Positions 52,307 through 64,000 of a stretch of 64,000 nt of DNA are shown piece by piece. The notes below the pieces were generated by a model. That model ran no database searches and was not told the DNA's origin. It was given only the letters and a program-made list of their open reading frames with translations. This stretch comes from Pelomonas sp. BJYL3 (GTDB taxonomy: Bacteria; Pseudomonadota; Gammaproteobacteria; Burkholderiales; Burkholderiaceae_C). The DNA is taken from assembly GCF_027257975.1 (NCBI RefSeq), contig NZ_JANZKX010000002.1, forward strand, positions 558,001 through 622,000. Direction: 5' to 3'. Each line of letters opens with the position of its first letter. Positions within the stretch are counted from its first letter, which is position 1. The position numbers and the translations under genes are program-made.

Positions 52307-55300
52307 ATGCTCGCCCGCCTCCTTCCACGCTTGTCGCTGCCGGTGCTTGTCATGATGGCGCTGGCCGTTCCGGCCCACGGCCAGGCACCCCGCCTGCCGC
52401 AGGCGCTGGTCGAGCCCCGGTTCGAGGCGGTGGGCGATGTGGCCTCCATCACCGACGGTGTGGTGTCCGCCCTGGCCCAGGACGGGCGGGGCTTCATCTG
52501 GATCGGCACCACGGCCGGCCTGGTGCGCTTCGACGGCTACCAGCTGCGCACCTACCAGCTGGGCAACGACAACCGCAAGACGCCCGCCGGGACCAGCTTC
52601 GTGCGCTCCCTGCTGGCCTCGCAGGAAGGGGTGCTCTGGATCGGCACCGAGAGCGACGGCCTGGCCCGCTTCGACCCCCAGACTGACCGCTGGACCTTCT
52701 TCCGCAGCAAGCCGGACGACCCGAAAGCCCTGGCCTCCGGCACCGTCCGCGCCCTGGCCCAGGCCCTGGACGGCACGCTGTGGGTGGGCACCATCGGCGG
52801 CGGCCTGGACCGCTTCGATCCGGCCACGGGCCAGTTCACGCACTTCCGCCAGGGGCCCGCCAGCGGGCTGCCGGATGACCGCATCCAGGCCCTGTTCTTC
52901 GATTCCCAGGGCGACCTGTGGGTGGGCACCTGGAACGGCGTGGCCCGCCTGCGCAAGGGCAGCACGCATTTCGAGACCCTGCAGGTGGAGGGCCGCCCGC
53001 TGGGCGAGCGCATCATCACCCTGCTGGCGGAGTCGCCGGACGGGCATCTGTGGGTGGGCACGCAGCAGGGGGACCTGCTGCGCCTGGGCAAGGACTCGCC
53101 CAAGCTGCAGTGGGTCGAGCTGGGCGAGCAGTCCGGTCGGCGCGACACCCTCTACGCCATGGTGGCGCCGGACCCGCAGCGCCTGTGGATGGCGCGGGCC
53201 AGCGGCATCGAGGAGCGCGACCCCGTCAGCGGCCGGCTGCTGCGCCGCCTGCAGCACGACATCCGCCGCCCCTGGGGCCTGGCCGGCAACGATGTGCGCG
53301 CCCTGGTCAAGGACGCCGCCGGCTGGATCTGGGTGGGCAGCTACGGCGGCGGCCTGCAGCTGCACAACCCGGCCAATGCCGGCCTGTGGGTCAGGCATTC
53401 CGACCTCGACGAGCACAGCCCCCTGGCCCAGGCCGATGTGCGCAGCATCCTGCAGCTGCGCAGCGGCGCCATCTGGATGGGCACCAACGAGCGCGGCGTG
53501 GCCATCCTCGACCGCGAGCTGCACCTGCAGGGCCAGATCGCGCCGCAGGAGGGCAGCGGCTTTCGCGGCGGGCGCGTGGGCGGCCTCGCGCAGACGCCCG
53601 ACGGCCAGGTCTGGGTGGGCACCGACACCGCCCTCTACCGCTTCAACGAGGCCCGCCAGCTGCTGGGCCAGTACGCCGCCGGCAAGGGCCGCGTGCGCCG
53701 CCTGATGGCGGACAGCGCGGGCCGGTTGTGGGTGGCCACGCAGGACGGCCTGTTCCGCTACGACCCGGCCCAGGACCGCCTGCTTCGCATGAGCCTGGTG
53801 GGCGGTCGCAAGCTCAGCGGTGACGTCAATGCTCTGGCCGAGGATGCCCAGGGCCGCCTGCTGGTGGGCGGCGAGAGCGGGCTCTACCTGCTGTCCAAGG
53901 ACGGCGAGGCCCTGGAGGAGCTGCGCTCTCCGGCCGGCGCGGGCCTGTCCAACCATTCGGTGCTGGGCCTGCTGCTGGACCGTCAGGGGCGCTTCTGGGT
54001 GGACACGGCGGCGGGCCTGCACCAGCTGAGGCGCTGGGAGGGCCAGGAGGCCCTGTTCGACCGCGTCAGCGAGCGCTACGGCCTGGGCGGCAAGGCCTTC
54101 GGTGCCAACCTGATGGACGACGAGCAGGGGCGCATCTGGACCCACCGCGCCGTCTTCGATCCCAAGACCGGCCGCTACCACGAGCTCAGTGCGGCCGACG
54201 GCGCCGCCTTCGGCACCGGCTGGTTCCGCGCCTACACGCGGCTGGACGACGGGCGCATGCTGATCGGCGGCAGCAAGGGCGTGCTGGTCATCGATGCCAG
54301 CCGCTTCAAGCCCTGGACCTACCAGCCGCCGCTGGTGGTGTCCGAGCTGCGCATCGGCGGGGAGCGCACCTCGCCCGGTCCGCTGGGTCAGACCGTGGTG
54401 CTGCAGCCGGGGCAGCGCGATGTCAGCGTGGAGTTCGCCGCCCTGGACTTCAGCAACCCGGCGGTGCTGAGCTACCGCTACCGGCTGCAGGGCTATGACA
54501 AGGACTGGATCCTCAGCGAGGCCAGCCAGCGCACCGCCAGCTACACCAATCTCGATCCCGGCCGCTACCTGCTGCAGGTGCAGGGCAGCAACCGCGTCGG
54601 GCAGTGGAGCCCGCACGAGCTGCTGATCCCCCTTCATGTGCAGCCCGCCTGGTGGCAGACCTGGTGGGCGCGCCTGGGCGGCGTGCTGCTGGGCCTGCTG
54701 GGCATCTACGGCATCGTGCAGATCCGCACCGGCTACCTGCGCCGTGCCCAGGCCGTGCTGGAGGCGCGGGTGCGCGAGCGCACGCACGAGCTGCTCACCC
54801 TGAGCCAGGCGCTGAAGGAAGCCAGCCTGACCGATCCGCTGACCGGCCTGCGCAACCGGCGCTTCCTGGCCCAGCACATCGAGTCGGACATCAACAGCGT
54901 GGTCCGCGGCTACGAGGGCGAGGTGCAGCGCCTGGCCCGCGAGCCGGGGCAGGACATGGTCTTCTTCATGGTGGACCTGGACCATTTCAAGCAGGTCAAC
55001 GACGACTACGGCCACGCGGCCGGCGATGCCGTGCTGGCCCAGATGCAGGCCCTGCTGCGCCAGGTCTTCCGCGACGCCGACTACCTGATCCGCTGGGGCG
55101 GCGAGGAATTCCTCGTGGTGGCCCGCAATACCGACCGCCACCATGCCGCCGAGCTGGCGGAGCGCGCGCGCCGCACGCTGTCGCGCTACGACTTCCAGCT
55201 GGATGACGGGCGCACGCTGCGGCGCACCTGCTCGCTGGGCTTTGCCGCCTTCCCGCTGTCGGCGAAGTTTCCGCGGGGCCTGGACTGGAGCACGGTGGTG

Positions 55301-55507
55301 GACCTGGCCGATGCGGCGCTGTATGCCGTCAAGCGCGGCGGCCGTGATGGCTGGCTGGGCCTGGTCAGCGCCGAGGTCGACACCCTGGAGGAGCTGCGCG
55401 AATGGAGCCGCCGGCCCCTGGCCGAATGGGCGGCCACCGGACGGCTCAAGGTGGTGGGCTCGGGGCTGCAGCATGACGCGGTGCCCCTCGCCCAGGCTGA
55501 GGCCTGA
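52307..55507 (+). CDS. Membrane diguanylate cyclase with ligand-sensing double propeller
   Basis: 1066 residues. Signal peptide (to about residue 26), then 12-14 propeller-type 'two-component regulator propeller' repeats (each with an IWIGTxxGLxRFD-like strand), a Y_Y_Y domain (YRLQGYDKDWIL near 730), one membrane helix near 790, a short coiled coil and a C-terminal GGDEF domain. The active site RWGGEEF is intact, and an RxxD inhibitory I-site (RDAD) stands five residues before it. So it is a receptor that converts an external ligand into cyclic-di-GMP. Ligand unknown. Confidence 0.92.
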   Translation: MLARLLPRLSLPVLVMMALAVPAHGQAPRLPQALVEPRFEAVGDVASITDGVVSALAQDGRGFIWIGTTAGLVRFDGYQLRTYQLGNDNRKTPAGTSFVRSLLASQEGVLWIGTESDGLARFDPQTDRWTFFRSKPDDPKALASGTVRALAQALDGTLWVGTIGGGLDRFDPATGQFTHFRQGPASGLPDDRIQALFFDSQGDLWVGTWNGVARLRKGSTHFETLQVEGRPLGERIITLLAESPDGHLWVGTQQGDLLRLGKDSPKLQWVELGEQSGRRDTLYAMVAPDPQRLWMARASGIEERDPVSGRLLRRLQHDIRRPWGLAGNDVRALVKDAAGWIWVGSYGGGLQLHNPANAGLWVRHSDLDEHSPLAQADVRSILQLRSGAIWMGTNERGVAILDRELHLQGQIAPQEGSGFRGGRVGGLAQTPDGQVWVGTDTALYRFNEARQLLGQYAAGKGRVRRLMADSAGRLWVATQDGLFRYDPAQDRLLRMSLVGGRKLSGDVNALAEDAQGRLLVGGESGLYLLSKDGEALEELRSPAGAGLSNHSVLGLLLDRQGRFWVDTAAGLHQLRRWEGQEALFDRVSERYGLGGKAFGANLMDDEQGRIWTHRAVFDPKTGRYHELSAADGAAFGTGWFRAYTRLDDGRMLIGGSKGVLVIDASRFKPWTYQPPLVVSELRIGGERTSPGPLGQTVVLQPGQRDVSVEFAALDFSNPAVLSYRYRLQGYDKDWILSEASQRTASYTNLDPGRYLLQVQGSNRVGQWSPHELLIPLHVQPAWWQTWWARLGGVLLGLLGIYGIVQIRTGYLRRAQAVLEARVRERTHELLTLSQALKEASLTDPLTGLRNRRFLAQHIESDINSVVRGYEGEVQRLAREPGQDMVFFMVDLDHFKQVNDDYGHAAGDAVLAQMQALLRQVFRDADYLIRWGGEEFLVVARNTDRHHAAELAERARRTLSRYDFQLDDGRTLRRTCSLGFAAFPLSAKFPRGLDWSTVVDLADAALYAVKRGGRDGWLGLVSAEVDTLEELREWSRRPLAEWAATGRLKVVGSGLQHDAVPLAQAEA

Positions 55508-55570
55508 TCAGCAGGCCTGACGGGATCGGGCCCCGAGGCAATACCTGACCCCCGGGAAGGGGCCACAAAA

Positions 55571-55604
55571 GACAAGGCCTGACCCCGCAGGGCCAGGCCT
55601 TGTC
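55571..55604 (-). terminator. Intrinsic terminator between convergent genes
   Basis: 11-bp perfect arms GACAAGGCCTG / CAGGCCTTGTC with a 12-base loop. On the minus strand a TTTT run follows, ending the M28 peptidase transcript; on the plus strand the tail is poorer. Confidence 0.85.
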
Positions 55605-55644
55605 CATTTCGGCAGGCGCGGCTCAGCAGGCCGCGCCCGGCGCC

Positions 55645-57264
55645 TTACTGCGGGCGGTAGGTCACGGTCAGCGTGTAGCTGCCGGCCGTGTAGCCCTTGA
55701 CCAGCACGTAGCCGTCGCTGTTGGTCGTGACGTTGATGGTGCAGGTCTCGGTGGCCGTGCTGCCATCGGACTTGCAGCCGTAGCTGCTGGTCGTGGGCAC
55801 GGCGCCCAGCTTGCCGTAGATGTCGATGTCACCCGTGCCGGTGGTGGACAGCTTGAACGAGCCGCCGGCCTTGGCCTTGAAGGGACCATAGCTCTTCGTC
55901 TGGCCGGTGCTGAGGCTGCCGGTGAAGGTCTCGGTCTTGTCGGTGGGCGTGGTGGTCGGGCCGTCGCTGCCCAGTTCCACGGCATAGGCCAGGCCCATGC
56001 GTGCGAACTTCAGCGAGTGCGCGCCGGTGCTGTCGCTGTTGGCCAGGGTGTCGTTGGCGGTGTGGATGGCCTTGTTGTCCCCGGACATGGAGGACTCGAA
56101 GGGCATGGTCGTCGCATAGCCCTTGGCGTTCCAGGAGGCGTGGTCCGAGCAGGCATAGCCGCAGCGGTCGGTGCCCACGGTGAGCGTCGGCAGGTAGGTC
56201 TTGATCAGGTTGGTGACGAAGGTGTTCTGCGCGCTGTCCGTGTAGTCGGTGAAGATGTAGATGTCGCTGGCCGAGCCCTTGTAGTTGGTCATGTCCAGCT
56301 GCATCACGCCCACGACGTTGGCGCCCGCGGCGGAGAAGCTGTTGGCGATCTCGGCCGAGCCGCGCAGGCCGACTTCCTCGGCCGCATAGGCCATGAACTT
56401 GATGGTGCGACGCGGCTTGTAGTTGTTGGCCAGCAGGGTGCGGTAGATCTCGGTGAGGCTGGCGACGCCGGAGGCATCGTCATCGGCACCCGGTGCGCGG
56501 GTGGTCTCGGAGGTGCCGGACTGGTTGATGGAGTCCAGGTGGCCGCCCAGGACCACGATCTCATTGCCGTTGTCCGTGCCCTTGATGGTGGCGATCACCG
56601 ACTTCTGCTTCCAGCCACTGTGGGTGAACTGCTCCACCGTGATGTCGGTGCGGCCGTTGGCCATGGTCAGCCACTTGTTCTTCAGCCAGTCCGAGGCGTT
56701 CGCGCCGCCGCTGGTCTGGTAGTAGCGGTTGCTGTAGTTGTTGGACAGGTCGGAGATGGTCTGCACGATGTTGCTGGCCTGCATCTGCGACAGCATGGGG
56801 TTGACCACGGTCTGCTGGTCGATCACGTAGCTCGGGCGGGTGGCCAGGGTGCTGCGGTCGGTCAGGATGCGGGCATTGGTGCGGCTGCCGGCGTGCAGGT
56901 CCAGGGCGCGGCGGCCGTCGCGCTCGCTGGCATGGTGCATGTAGCCGCCGCAGCGGTGCTGGTTCTCGTGCAGCGCGGTGGACAGGGCGGGCAGCAGCTC
57001 TTCGTCGATCTGCACCAGATGCAGCTTCTCGGCCTTGAGGGCGGCGCTGGGCGTGGCCAGGCCGGCGATGTCGCCGCGGCGCAGCTGGGCTTCGGACACC
57101 GCCACCGAGGCGGTGGCGCGGGCGCCGGGCTGCAGCTTCTGCAGCTCGCTGTAGGCACCGTCGCCCAGGCTGATCCAGACCTTGTCACCGGCCTGTGCCG
57201 GGACGCTGAGGCAGAAGAGGCTGGCGGCGAGGGCCAGGGCGGACAAGGCGTTCTTGCGTTGCAT
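55645..57264 (-). CDS. Secreted M28 aminopeptidase with C-terminal PPC domain
   Basis: 539 residues with a Sec signal peptide ending near AQA (residue 25). The M28 zinc site is complete: GGHLDS near 242, GADDDASG, the Glu pair in AAEEVGL, the Asp in QLDMTNY, and the His in CSDHASW, as in Vibrio leucine aminopeptidase. The propeptide contains LHENQHRCGGY. The last 100 residues form a PPC (bacterial pre-peptidase) domain. AGGAGA ribosome site. Exported by the type II pathway in many relatives. Confidence 0.93.
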   Translation of the reverse strand: MQRKNALSALALAASLFCLSVPAQAGDKVWISLGDGAYSELQKLQPGARATASVAVSEAQLRRGDIAGLATPSAALKAEKLHLVQIDEELLPALSTALHENQHRCGGYMHHASERDGRRALDLHAGSRTNARILTDRSTLATRPSYVIDQQTVVNPMLSQMQASNIVQTISDLSNNYSNRYYQTSGGANASDWLKNKWLTMANGRTDITVEQFTHSGWKQKSVIATIKGTDNGNEIVVLGGHLDSINQSGTSETTRAPGADDDASGVASLTEIYRTLLANNYKPRRTIKFMAYAAEEVGLRGSAEIANSFSAAGANVVGVMQLDMTNYKGSASDIYIFTDYTDSAQNTFVTNLIKTYLPTLTVGTDRCGYACSDHASWNAKGYATTMPFESSMSGDNKAIHTANDTLANSDSTGAHSLKFARMGLAYAVELGSDGPTTTPTDKTETFTGSLSTGQTKSYGPFKAKAGGSFKLSTTGTGDIDIYGKLGAVPTTSSYGCKSDGSTATETCTINVTTNSDGYVLVKGYTAGSYTLTVTYRPQ

Positions 57265-57529
57265 GGAGGTCTCCTGATGATGAGGAAGATGGGACCCCAC
57301 ACCGCCCTGCTCGTGGCAGCGATCAATGTCAGCAGGCCCCTGTTGCTTGCGCGCTGCGGGACTGCCAGCGTCGGCGACGCGATTGTTCGGGCGGCAATCG
57401 CCCGTTGTGCTCAGGGTTTGTGCTGGATTCGCAGTCCATTCGGCCTATTGCCCGGGAGAAGCTGTAAGACTTGACAGGGGCCCAGACGGCCGGAGCCCCT
57501 CGCCTGTTGTGGCAGGCAGACGCCTTGTG

Positions 57530-58249
57530 TCAGGACGTTGCCGGGTTTGCCCCAGGGGCGTTCACCGCGGCCAGGCGTTCGGGCGTGCCGACGTCCGTCC
57601 ATTCGCCGCCATACAGCGAGGCGCTGATGCGCCCGGCACCGATGCCGCGCTCCAGGCAGGGGCGCAGGGGCAGGGGCTGGTCGGGCGCCACGCCCTCGAA
57701 CAGGGCGCGCTTGAAGAGACCCACGCAGGACCAGGTGTAGCGCGGGCTGATCGTCTCGCCGCTGAGGGCCAGGCCTTGCGGGCTGATGCCGAAGTCGCCG
57801 CGTGGATGGTGGGCCTGGTTGGGTACCAGCCAGAGATGGGCCAGGCGCTCGCTGGACGCGAAGTCCTGTGCGGCCTGCGCGTCCAGCACCAGGCCCGGCA
57901 GGAAGACGTCGCCGGACAGCACCCAGAAGGCCTCGTCGCCGTCCGCGCACAGCAGGGGCAGGGCCTTGGCGATGCCGCCGGCGGTCTCCAGGGCACGGCC
58001 GTGGTCGCGCTGCTCGTCGCTGTAGTGCAGGCGCACGCCGTAGCGGCTGCCGTCCCCCAGCTGCGCCGGGAACTGATCGGCCAGCCAGGCGCAGTTGATG
58101 ACGATGTCGCGCACGCCGGCCGCGGCCAGGGCCTGGATGTGCCAGCGGATCAGGGGCTGGCCGCGCACGTCCAGCAGGGGCTTGGGGGTGTGGTCGGTCA
58201 GGGGCCGCATGCGCTCGCCGCGGCCGGCCGCCAGGATGATGGCTCTCAT
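57530..58249 (-). CDS. murU: N-acetylmuramate alpha-1-phosphate uridylyltransferase
   Basis: 239 residues. Nucleotidyltransferase fold with AAGRGERMRPLTDHTPKPLL at 7-26, the sugar-1-phosphate nucleotidyltransferase signature. VLSGDVFL is the metal site (Asp near 114) and GEWTDVGTPERL closes the domain. Part of the peptidoglycan-recycling path that bypasses UDP-MurNAc synthesis (with AmgK). amgK is not in the window. Next gene is 42 bases upstream. Confidence 0.88.
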   Translation of the reverse strand: MRAIILAAGRGERMRPLTDHTPKPLLDVRGQPLIRWHIQALAAAGVRDIVINCAWLADQFPAQLGDGSRYGVRLHYSDEQRDHGRALETAGGIAKALPLLCADGDEAFWVLSGDVFLPGLVLDAQAAQDFASSERLAHLWLVPNQAHHPRGDFGISPQGLALSGETISPRYTWSCVGLFKRALFEGVAPDQPLPLRPCLERGIGAGRISASLYGGEWTDVGTPERLAAVNAPGANPATS

Positions 58250-58291
58250 GCCCCGCAGTCTACGGGGCCTCGCGGCTTCACCGTCCGCCGC

Positions 58292-58912
58292 TCAGCCGGG
58301 CAGGCGGGGCGCCAGGCCCAGCGGCTCGGGCAGGGCATTGAGCACGCGCTGGAACACCGCGTGGTAGGGCCCGTCCAGCTCGGTCTGCAGCTGGCCCAGG
58401 TGGCGCCCGGTGAGCGGGTCCTTGTTCTCGGCGAAGGCCTGGTCCAGGTCCTGCCAGTCCTCCTCGCTGAAGAGCTGCATGGCGGCGGGCAGGATCTCGC
58501 GTTCCTCGATGTCCATGTGCTGCAGGTAGAGGTGCACGTAGCGCTCGGCCTGCTGCTCGAAGGCGGCGCGGCGGGCGTCCCCCAGCATCTCGAAGCCCAG
58601 CAGGCTGTGCTCCAGGTCGCGGATCGCGCGCTCGCCGCGGGCATGGTCCTCGTCCAGCTTGTCCAGCAGATCGCGCATGGCCGGCGCGCGGGCGCGCAGC
58701 TTGGGGAAGAGCAGCTCCGACTCCTTCGGGTGGTGCAGGCGCTCCGGGAACTCGTCGACGTAGAAGAGCATGGCGCGCAGCGCCGCGAAGTCCGGCAGCG
58801 TGCCGGCACGGCGGTGCTCCGCCAGCAGCAGCGGCAGGGTGCGCAGCATGGCGGCCAGGGCCGCATGCTCGTCGCGGATGATGCGCAGGGTCAGGGGCTT
58901 GAGGCCGGTCAT
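58292..58912 (-). CDS. Hemerythrin-domain protein
   Basis: 206 residues from the ATG at 58912 (GGAGACA upstream). Helical, with diiron ligands in the order EH (RDEHAAL), HHPKESELLFP, EDHARGE and HMDIEEREILP, matching the hemerythrin H-HxxxE-H-HxxxE pattern with one variation. Likely binds oxygen or NO, or handles iron; cytosolic. Divergent from tkt. Confidence 0.92.
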   Translation of the reverse strand: MTGLKPLTLRIIRDEHAALAAMLRTLPLLLAEHRRAGTLPDFAALRAMLFYVDEFPERLHHPKESELLFPKLRARAPAMRDLLDKLDEDHARGERAIRDLEHSLLGFEMLGDARRAAFEQQAERYVHLYLQHMDIEEREILPAAMQLFSEEDWQDLDQAFAENKDPLTGRHLGQLQTELDGPYHAVFQRVLNALPEPLGLAPRLPG

Positions 58913-59124
58913 GGCGATGTCTCCGTGCGTTCTTTTCGGGCTTTTGCCAAGACTCGCCCCAGCAGGCCTCGGCGGCCTTGCCATGGATCAAGAAGCGTGA
59001 AGCCCTTGGCGGATTCCCATGGACGTAATCGTTTGCGCGCAGCGAGGGTTTGCAGGCGGAGCGAAGTGACTTCATCGCCCCTTAAAATGCCGGGTTTACC
59101 CCCAACTTTCCGCCCGCACCCACC

Positions 59125-61167
59125 ATGGTTGACACCGCTGCAAGCACCCCCACCCTGATGGCCCACGCCATCCGCGCACTGGCCATGGACGCCGTGCAGC
59201 AGGCCAACTCCGGTCACCCGGGCGCACCCATGGGCATGGCCGAGATGGCCGTCGCCCTGTGGGGTCGTCACCTGCGCCACAACCCGGCCAATCCGCACTG
59301 GGCGGACCGCGACCGCTTCGTGCTGTCCAACGGCCACGGCTCCATGCTGATCTATGCCCTGCTGCACCTGAGCGGCTACGAGCTGTCCATCGAGGAGCTG
59401 AAGAACTTCCGCCAGCTGCACAGCAAGACGCCCGGCCACCCCGAGGTGGGCATCACCCCGGGCGTGGAAACGACCACCGGCCCGCTGGGCCAGGGCATCA
59501 CCAACGCCGTGGGCCTGGCCCTGGCCGAGAAGATGCTGGCCAAGGAGTTCAACCGTGAGGGTCACGCCATCGTCGACCACCACACCTACGTCTTCCTGGG
59601 TGACGGTTGCCTGATGGAAGGCATCAGCCACGAGGCCTGCGCGCTGGCCGGCGCCTGGAAGCTGAACAAGCTGGTCGCCCTGTACGACGACAACGGCATC
59701 TCCATCGACGGCCAGGTCGCCCCCTGGTTCATCGACAACACCGCCCAGCGTTTCGAGGCCTATGGCTGGAACGTCATCGGCCCCATCGACGGCCATGACG
59801 TGGACGCCGTGGACGCCGCCATTGCCGCCGCGAAGAAGAGCAGCGACAAGCCCACGCTGGTCATCTCCAAGACCCACATCGGCAAGGGCTCGCCCAACCG
59901 CGCCAACACGGCCAAGGCCCACGGCGAGCCCCTGGGCGCCGAAGAGATCAAGCTGACGCGCGAGGCCCTGGGCTGGTCGCATGAGCCCTTCCAGATCCCG
60001 GCTGACGTCTACGCCGCCTGGGACGCCAAGACCGCCGGCGCCGCCGCCGAGAAGGCCTGGGACGAGCGCTTCGACGCCTACGCCGCCGCCCACCCCGAGC
60101 TGGCCGCCGAGTTCCAGCGCCGCATGGCCGGCGTGCTGCCCGCCAACTTCGCGCAGATCGCCGTGGACGCCGTCGTGGCCGCCCACGAGAAGGCCGAGAC
60201 CGTGGCCAGCCGCAAGGCCAGCCAGCTGGCCCTGGAGGCCTTCACCGCCGCACTGCCCGAGCTGCTGGGCGGCTCGGCTGACCTGACCGGCTCCAACCTG
60301 ACCAACACCAAGAGCACGCCCGCCTTCCGCCTGGAAGCCGATGGCAGCGCCAACGGTGGCCGCCACATCAACTACGGCGTGCGCGAGTTCGGCATGGCCG
60401 CCATCATGAACGGCATCGCCCTGCATGGCGGCTACATCCCCTACGGCGGCACCTTCCTGACCTTCAGCGACTACAGCCGCAACGCCATCCGCATGGCCGC
60501 GCTGATGAAGCAGCGCGTGATCCATGTGTTCACGCACGACTCCATCGGCCTGGGCGAGGATGGCCCGACCCACCAGTCCATCGAGCACGTCTCGAGCCTG
60601 CGCCTGATTCCGGGCCTGGACGTCTGGCGTCCGGCCGACACCGTCGAGACCGTGGTCGCCTGGACCATGGCCATCGGCAATGCCCAGCGCCCCAGCGTGC
60701 TGGCCCTGTCGCGCCAGAACCTGCCCTATGCGCCCAAGACCGCCGTCGATGAAATCGCCCGCGGCGCCTACGTGCTGGCCGAGCCCGCCGAGGTGGGCCT
60801 GAAGAAGAAGGCCCAGGTGGTGATCATGGCCTCGGGTTCGGAAGTGCAGCTGGCCATGAATGCCCAGGCCCTGCTGGCCAAGGACGGCATCGCCGCCCGC
60901 GTGGTCTCGGTGCCCTGCACGAATGTGTTCGACCGCCAGGACGCCGCCTACAAGGCCAGCGTGCTGCCCGCGGGCGTGCCCCGCGTGGCCGTGGAGGCCG
61001 GCGTGACGGACTTCTGGTGGAAGTACGGCGTCTCGGCCGTCGTGGGCATCGACACCTACGGCGAGTCCGCCCCCGCGCCGGTGCTGTTCAAGCACTTCGG
61101 CTTCACGGCCGAGAACGTGGTGGACACGGTCAAGGTGGCCGTGGGGGCCGCACGTCTGAAGCGTTAA
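59125..61167 (+). CDS. tkt: Transketolase
   Basis: 680 residues. Thiamine-diphosphate motif [18 protein letters not shown] near 155, N-terminal [11 protein letters not shown], central [13 protein letters not shown] and C-terminal [12 protein letters not shown]. Normal length and complete. Pentose-phosphate/Calvin pathway; GAPDH is 1.3 kb downstream on the same strand. Confidence 0.98.
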   Translation: MVDTAASTPTLMAHAIRALAMDAVQQANSGHPGAPMGMAEMAVALWGRHLRHNPANPHWADRDRFVLSNGHGSMLIYALLHLSGYELSIEELKNFRQLHSKTPGHPEVGITPGVETTTGPLGQGITNAVGLALAEKMLAKEFNREGHAIVDHHTYVFLGDGCLMEGISHEACALAGAWKLNKLVALYDDNGISIDGQVAPWFIDNTAQRFEAYGWNVIGPIDGHDVDAVDAAIAAAKKSSDKPTLVISKTHIGKGSPNRANTAKAHGEPLGAEEIKLTREALGWSHEPFQIPADVYAAWDAKTAGAAAEKAWDERFDAYAAAHPELAAEFQRRMAGVLPANFAQIAVDAVVAAHEKAETVASRKASQLALEAFTAALPELLGGSADLTGSNLTNTKSTPAFRLEADGSANGGRHINYGVREFGMAAIMNGIALHGGYIPYGGTFLTFSDYSRNAIRMAALMKQRVIHVFTHDSIGLGEDGPTHQSIEHVSSLRLIPGLDVWRPADTVETVVAWTMAIGNAQRPSVLALSRQNLPYAPKTAVDEIARGAYVLAEPAEVGLKKKAQVVIMASGSEVQLAMNAQALLAKDGIAARVVSVPCTNVFDRQDAAYKASVLPAGVPRVAVEAGVTDFWWKYGVSAVVGIDTYGESAPAPVLFKHFGFTAENVVDTVKVAVGAARLKR

Positions 61168-61186
61168 GGGCCAGCGTTAAGGGCCA
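61161..61186 (+). repeat. 13-base tandem duplication across the tkt stop codon
   Basis: GCGTTAAGGGCCA at 61161-61173 is repeated exactly at 61174-61186. The first copy holds the stop codon. Confidence 0.9.
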
Positions 61187-61227
61187 GGTCTTGCGCTAGA
61201 GTGCGCTCCTCATCACAGGAGGAGCGC

Positions 61228-63460
<2,233 letters not shown>

Positions 63461-63477
63461 GCGCCGCCACCCGCACG

Positions 63478-63502
63478 AAAGCCCCGCCCCGGCGGGGCTT
63501 TT
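63478..63502 (+). terminator. Intrinsic terminator after gap
   Basis: Stem AAAGCCCCGCC / GGCGGGGCTTTT, T-run directly after. Confidence 0.9.
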
Positions 63503-63642
63503 CCTTTGGCGGCGCCCTATGTCAAGCATGGCGAGGCCCTGCCTGGCCTGCGTGTTTTGCCTAGCCTTTCTTTACGTCCGGCGGAGCCCGAAATCCCTAC
63601 ACTGCCGGGCATTGGACCGTCCCCGATCTGGAGCCCTTTCGC

Positions 63643-64000
63643 ATGTCTCAGTCAATCCCTTCGCGTCCGCTGGCCCTGGGCCTGCTGATGGCCTCCCTGG
63701 CGGCGCCCCTGGGCCTGCAGGCCCAGTCCGCGAGCGCTACCGCCGCCGCGGCGTCCGGCACCGAGACCGTGGGTCGGGTGGTCGTGCGCTTCAAGGCCGG
63801 CGCCCAGAGCGTGCGCGCCCAGGCGCTCAGTGCCAGGACCGACGTGGCCACCGCCCGCCAGATCGCCCGCAGCCGCGCCCAGAGTCTGGGGCAGCGCACG
63901 GGCCTGGCCCTGCACGCCCACCACAGCCTGGACGAGCGCACGCAGGTCGTGCTGGCCCGGGGCCTGAGCTCGGAGGCCCTGGCGGCCCGCCTGGCCCGTG
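63643..64000 (+). CDS. Secreted S8 (subtilisin) peptidase, 3'-partial
   Basis: The first 119 codons of a gene cut by the window edge. Signal peptide to about residue 28 (LGLQAQS), then a propeptide-like segment with RVVVRFKAGAQSVRAQALSA and QVVLARGLSSEALAARLAR, the I9-type inhibitor pattern of S8 proteases. The catalytic domain is not in the window, so the call rests on the propeptide. Rhombosortase (rrtA, 33.2 kb) processes proteins of this sort in relatives. Confidence 0.6.
   Translation, partial: MSQSIPSRPLALGLLMASLAAPLGLQAQSASATAAAASGTETVGRVVVRFKAGAQSVRAQALSARTDVATARQIARSRAQSLGQRTGLALHAHHSLDERTQVVLARGLSSEALAARLAR

Noticed and set aside
52280-55474. 1064-codon open frame opposite the diguanylate cyclase
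   Set aside because: Antisense; the GGDEF and propeller motifs lie on the plus strand.

Overview
The window is 64 kb of GC-rich chromosomal DNA, with closely packed genes and strong third-position GC, from a betaproteobacterium most like the Burkholderiales (Roseateles/Ideonella/Rubrivivax-type relatives). This placement rests on gene content (CtlX with Lrp, rhombosortase, a YjfB motility protein behind a sigma-28 promoter, a phasin-like gene, YhdP, GlnE, MurU) and on codon use. I saw no tRNA, rRNA, insertion sequence, prophage or CRISPR array. The genes at both ends are cut by the window.

Layout. 1-5 kb: a ferritin-like diiron protein; a GntR(YtrA-type)-ATPase-permease operon; a FtrA/GlxA-type regulator divergent from a rhodanese; a small YjfB motility protein. 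5-10 kb: a divergent cluster of unknown pathway, made of a His-rich beta-propeller, a DUF362 protein, an extended SDR epimerase and a START-like protein. 10-13.3 kb: a phasin-like operon, then a soluble Clp-like AAA ATPase fused to an FtsH-type M41 zinc protease with a small partner gene, preceded by a possible heat-shock promoter, a 10-codon leader ORF and an internal terminator. 13.5-14.8 kb: a GNAT acetyltransferase and a tail-collar protein.

15-30.3 kb: one five-gene unit. A 3105-residue repetitive surface protein (LEPR-type N-terminus, DUF4347, autotransporter-like repeats, Ig-like domains) is followed by a TolC-like lipoprotein, a short HlyD-like adaptor, an adaptor with a cytoplasmic N-terminal domain, and an M50 site-2-protease/HlyD fusion. 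There is no ABC ATPase. It looks like a dedicated, non-classical export or anchoring apparatus for the giant protein. A gene graveyard (30.3-30.86 kb) follows.

30.8-44.2 kb: housekeeping and accessory genes (GST, EamA, GNAT, rhombosortase, glnE, yhdP, nitrilase-family hydrolase, lipoprotein, cutA) and an Lrp/ctlX divergent pair that appears to have lost its shared promoter region and both N-termini. 44.2-49.8 kb: a compact class II lanthipeptide locus (precursor, LanM, ABC exporter without peptidase domain), uncommon in betaproteobacteria. 49.8-64 kb: a UbiH-like monooxygenase, aldo/keto reductase, propeller-GGDEF diguanylate cyclase, secreted M28 aminopeptidase, murU, hemerythrin-like protein, transketolase, a TonB-C-like repeat protein, GAPDH, and the start of a secreted S8 protease.

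The strongest leads are the lanthipeptide locus, the M50-based export locus, the AAA-M41 protease with its leader region, and the DUF362/propeller cluster. Everything here was read by eye. Family names come from motif recognition, not database searches.
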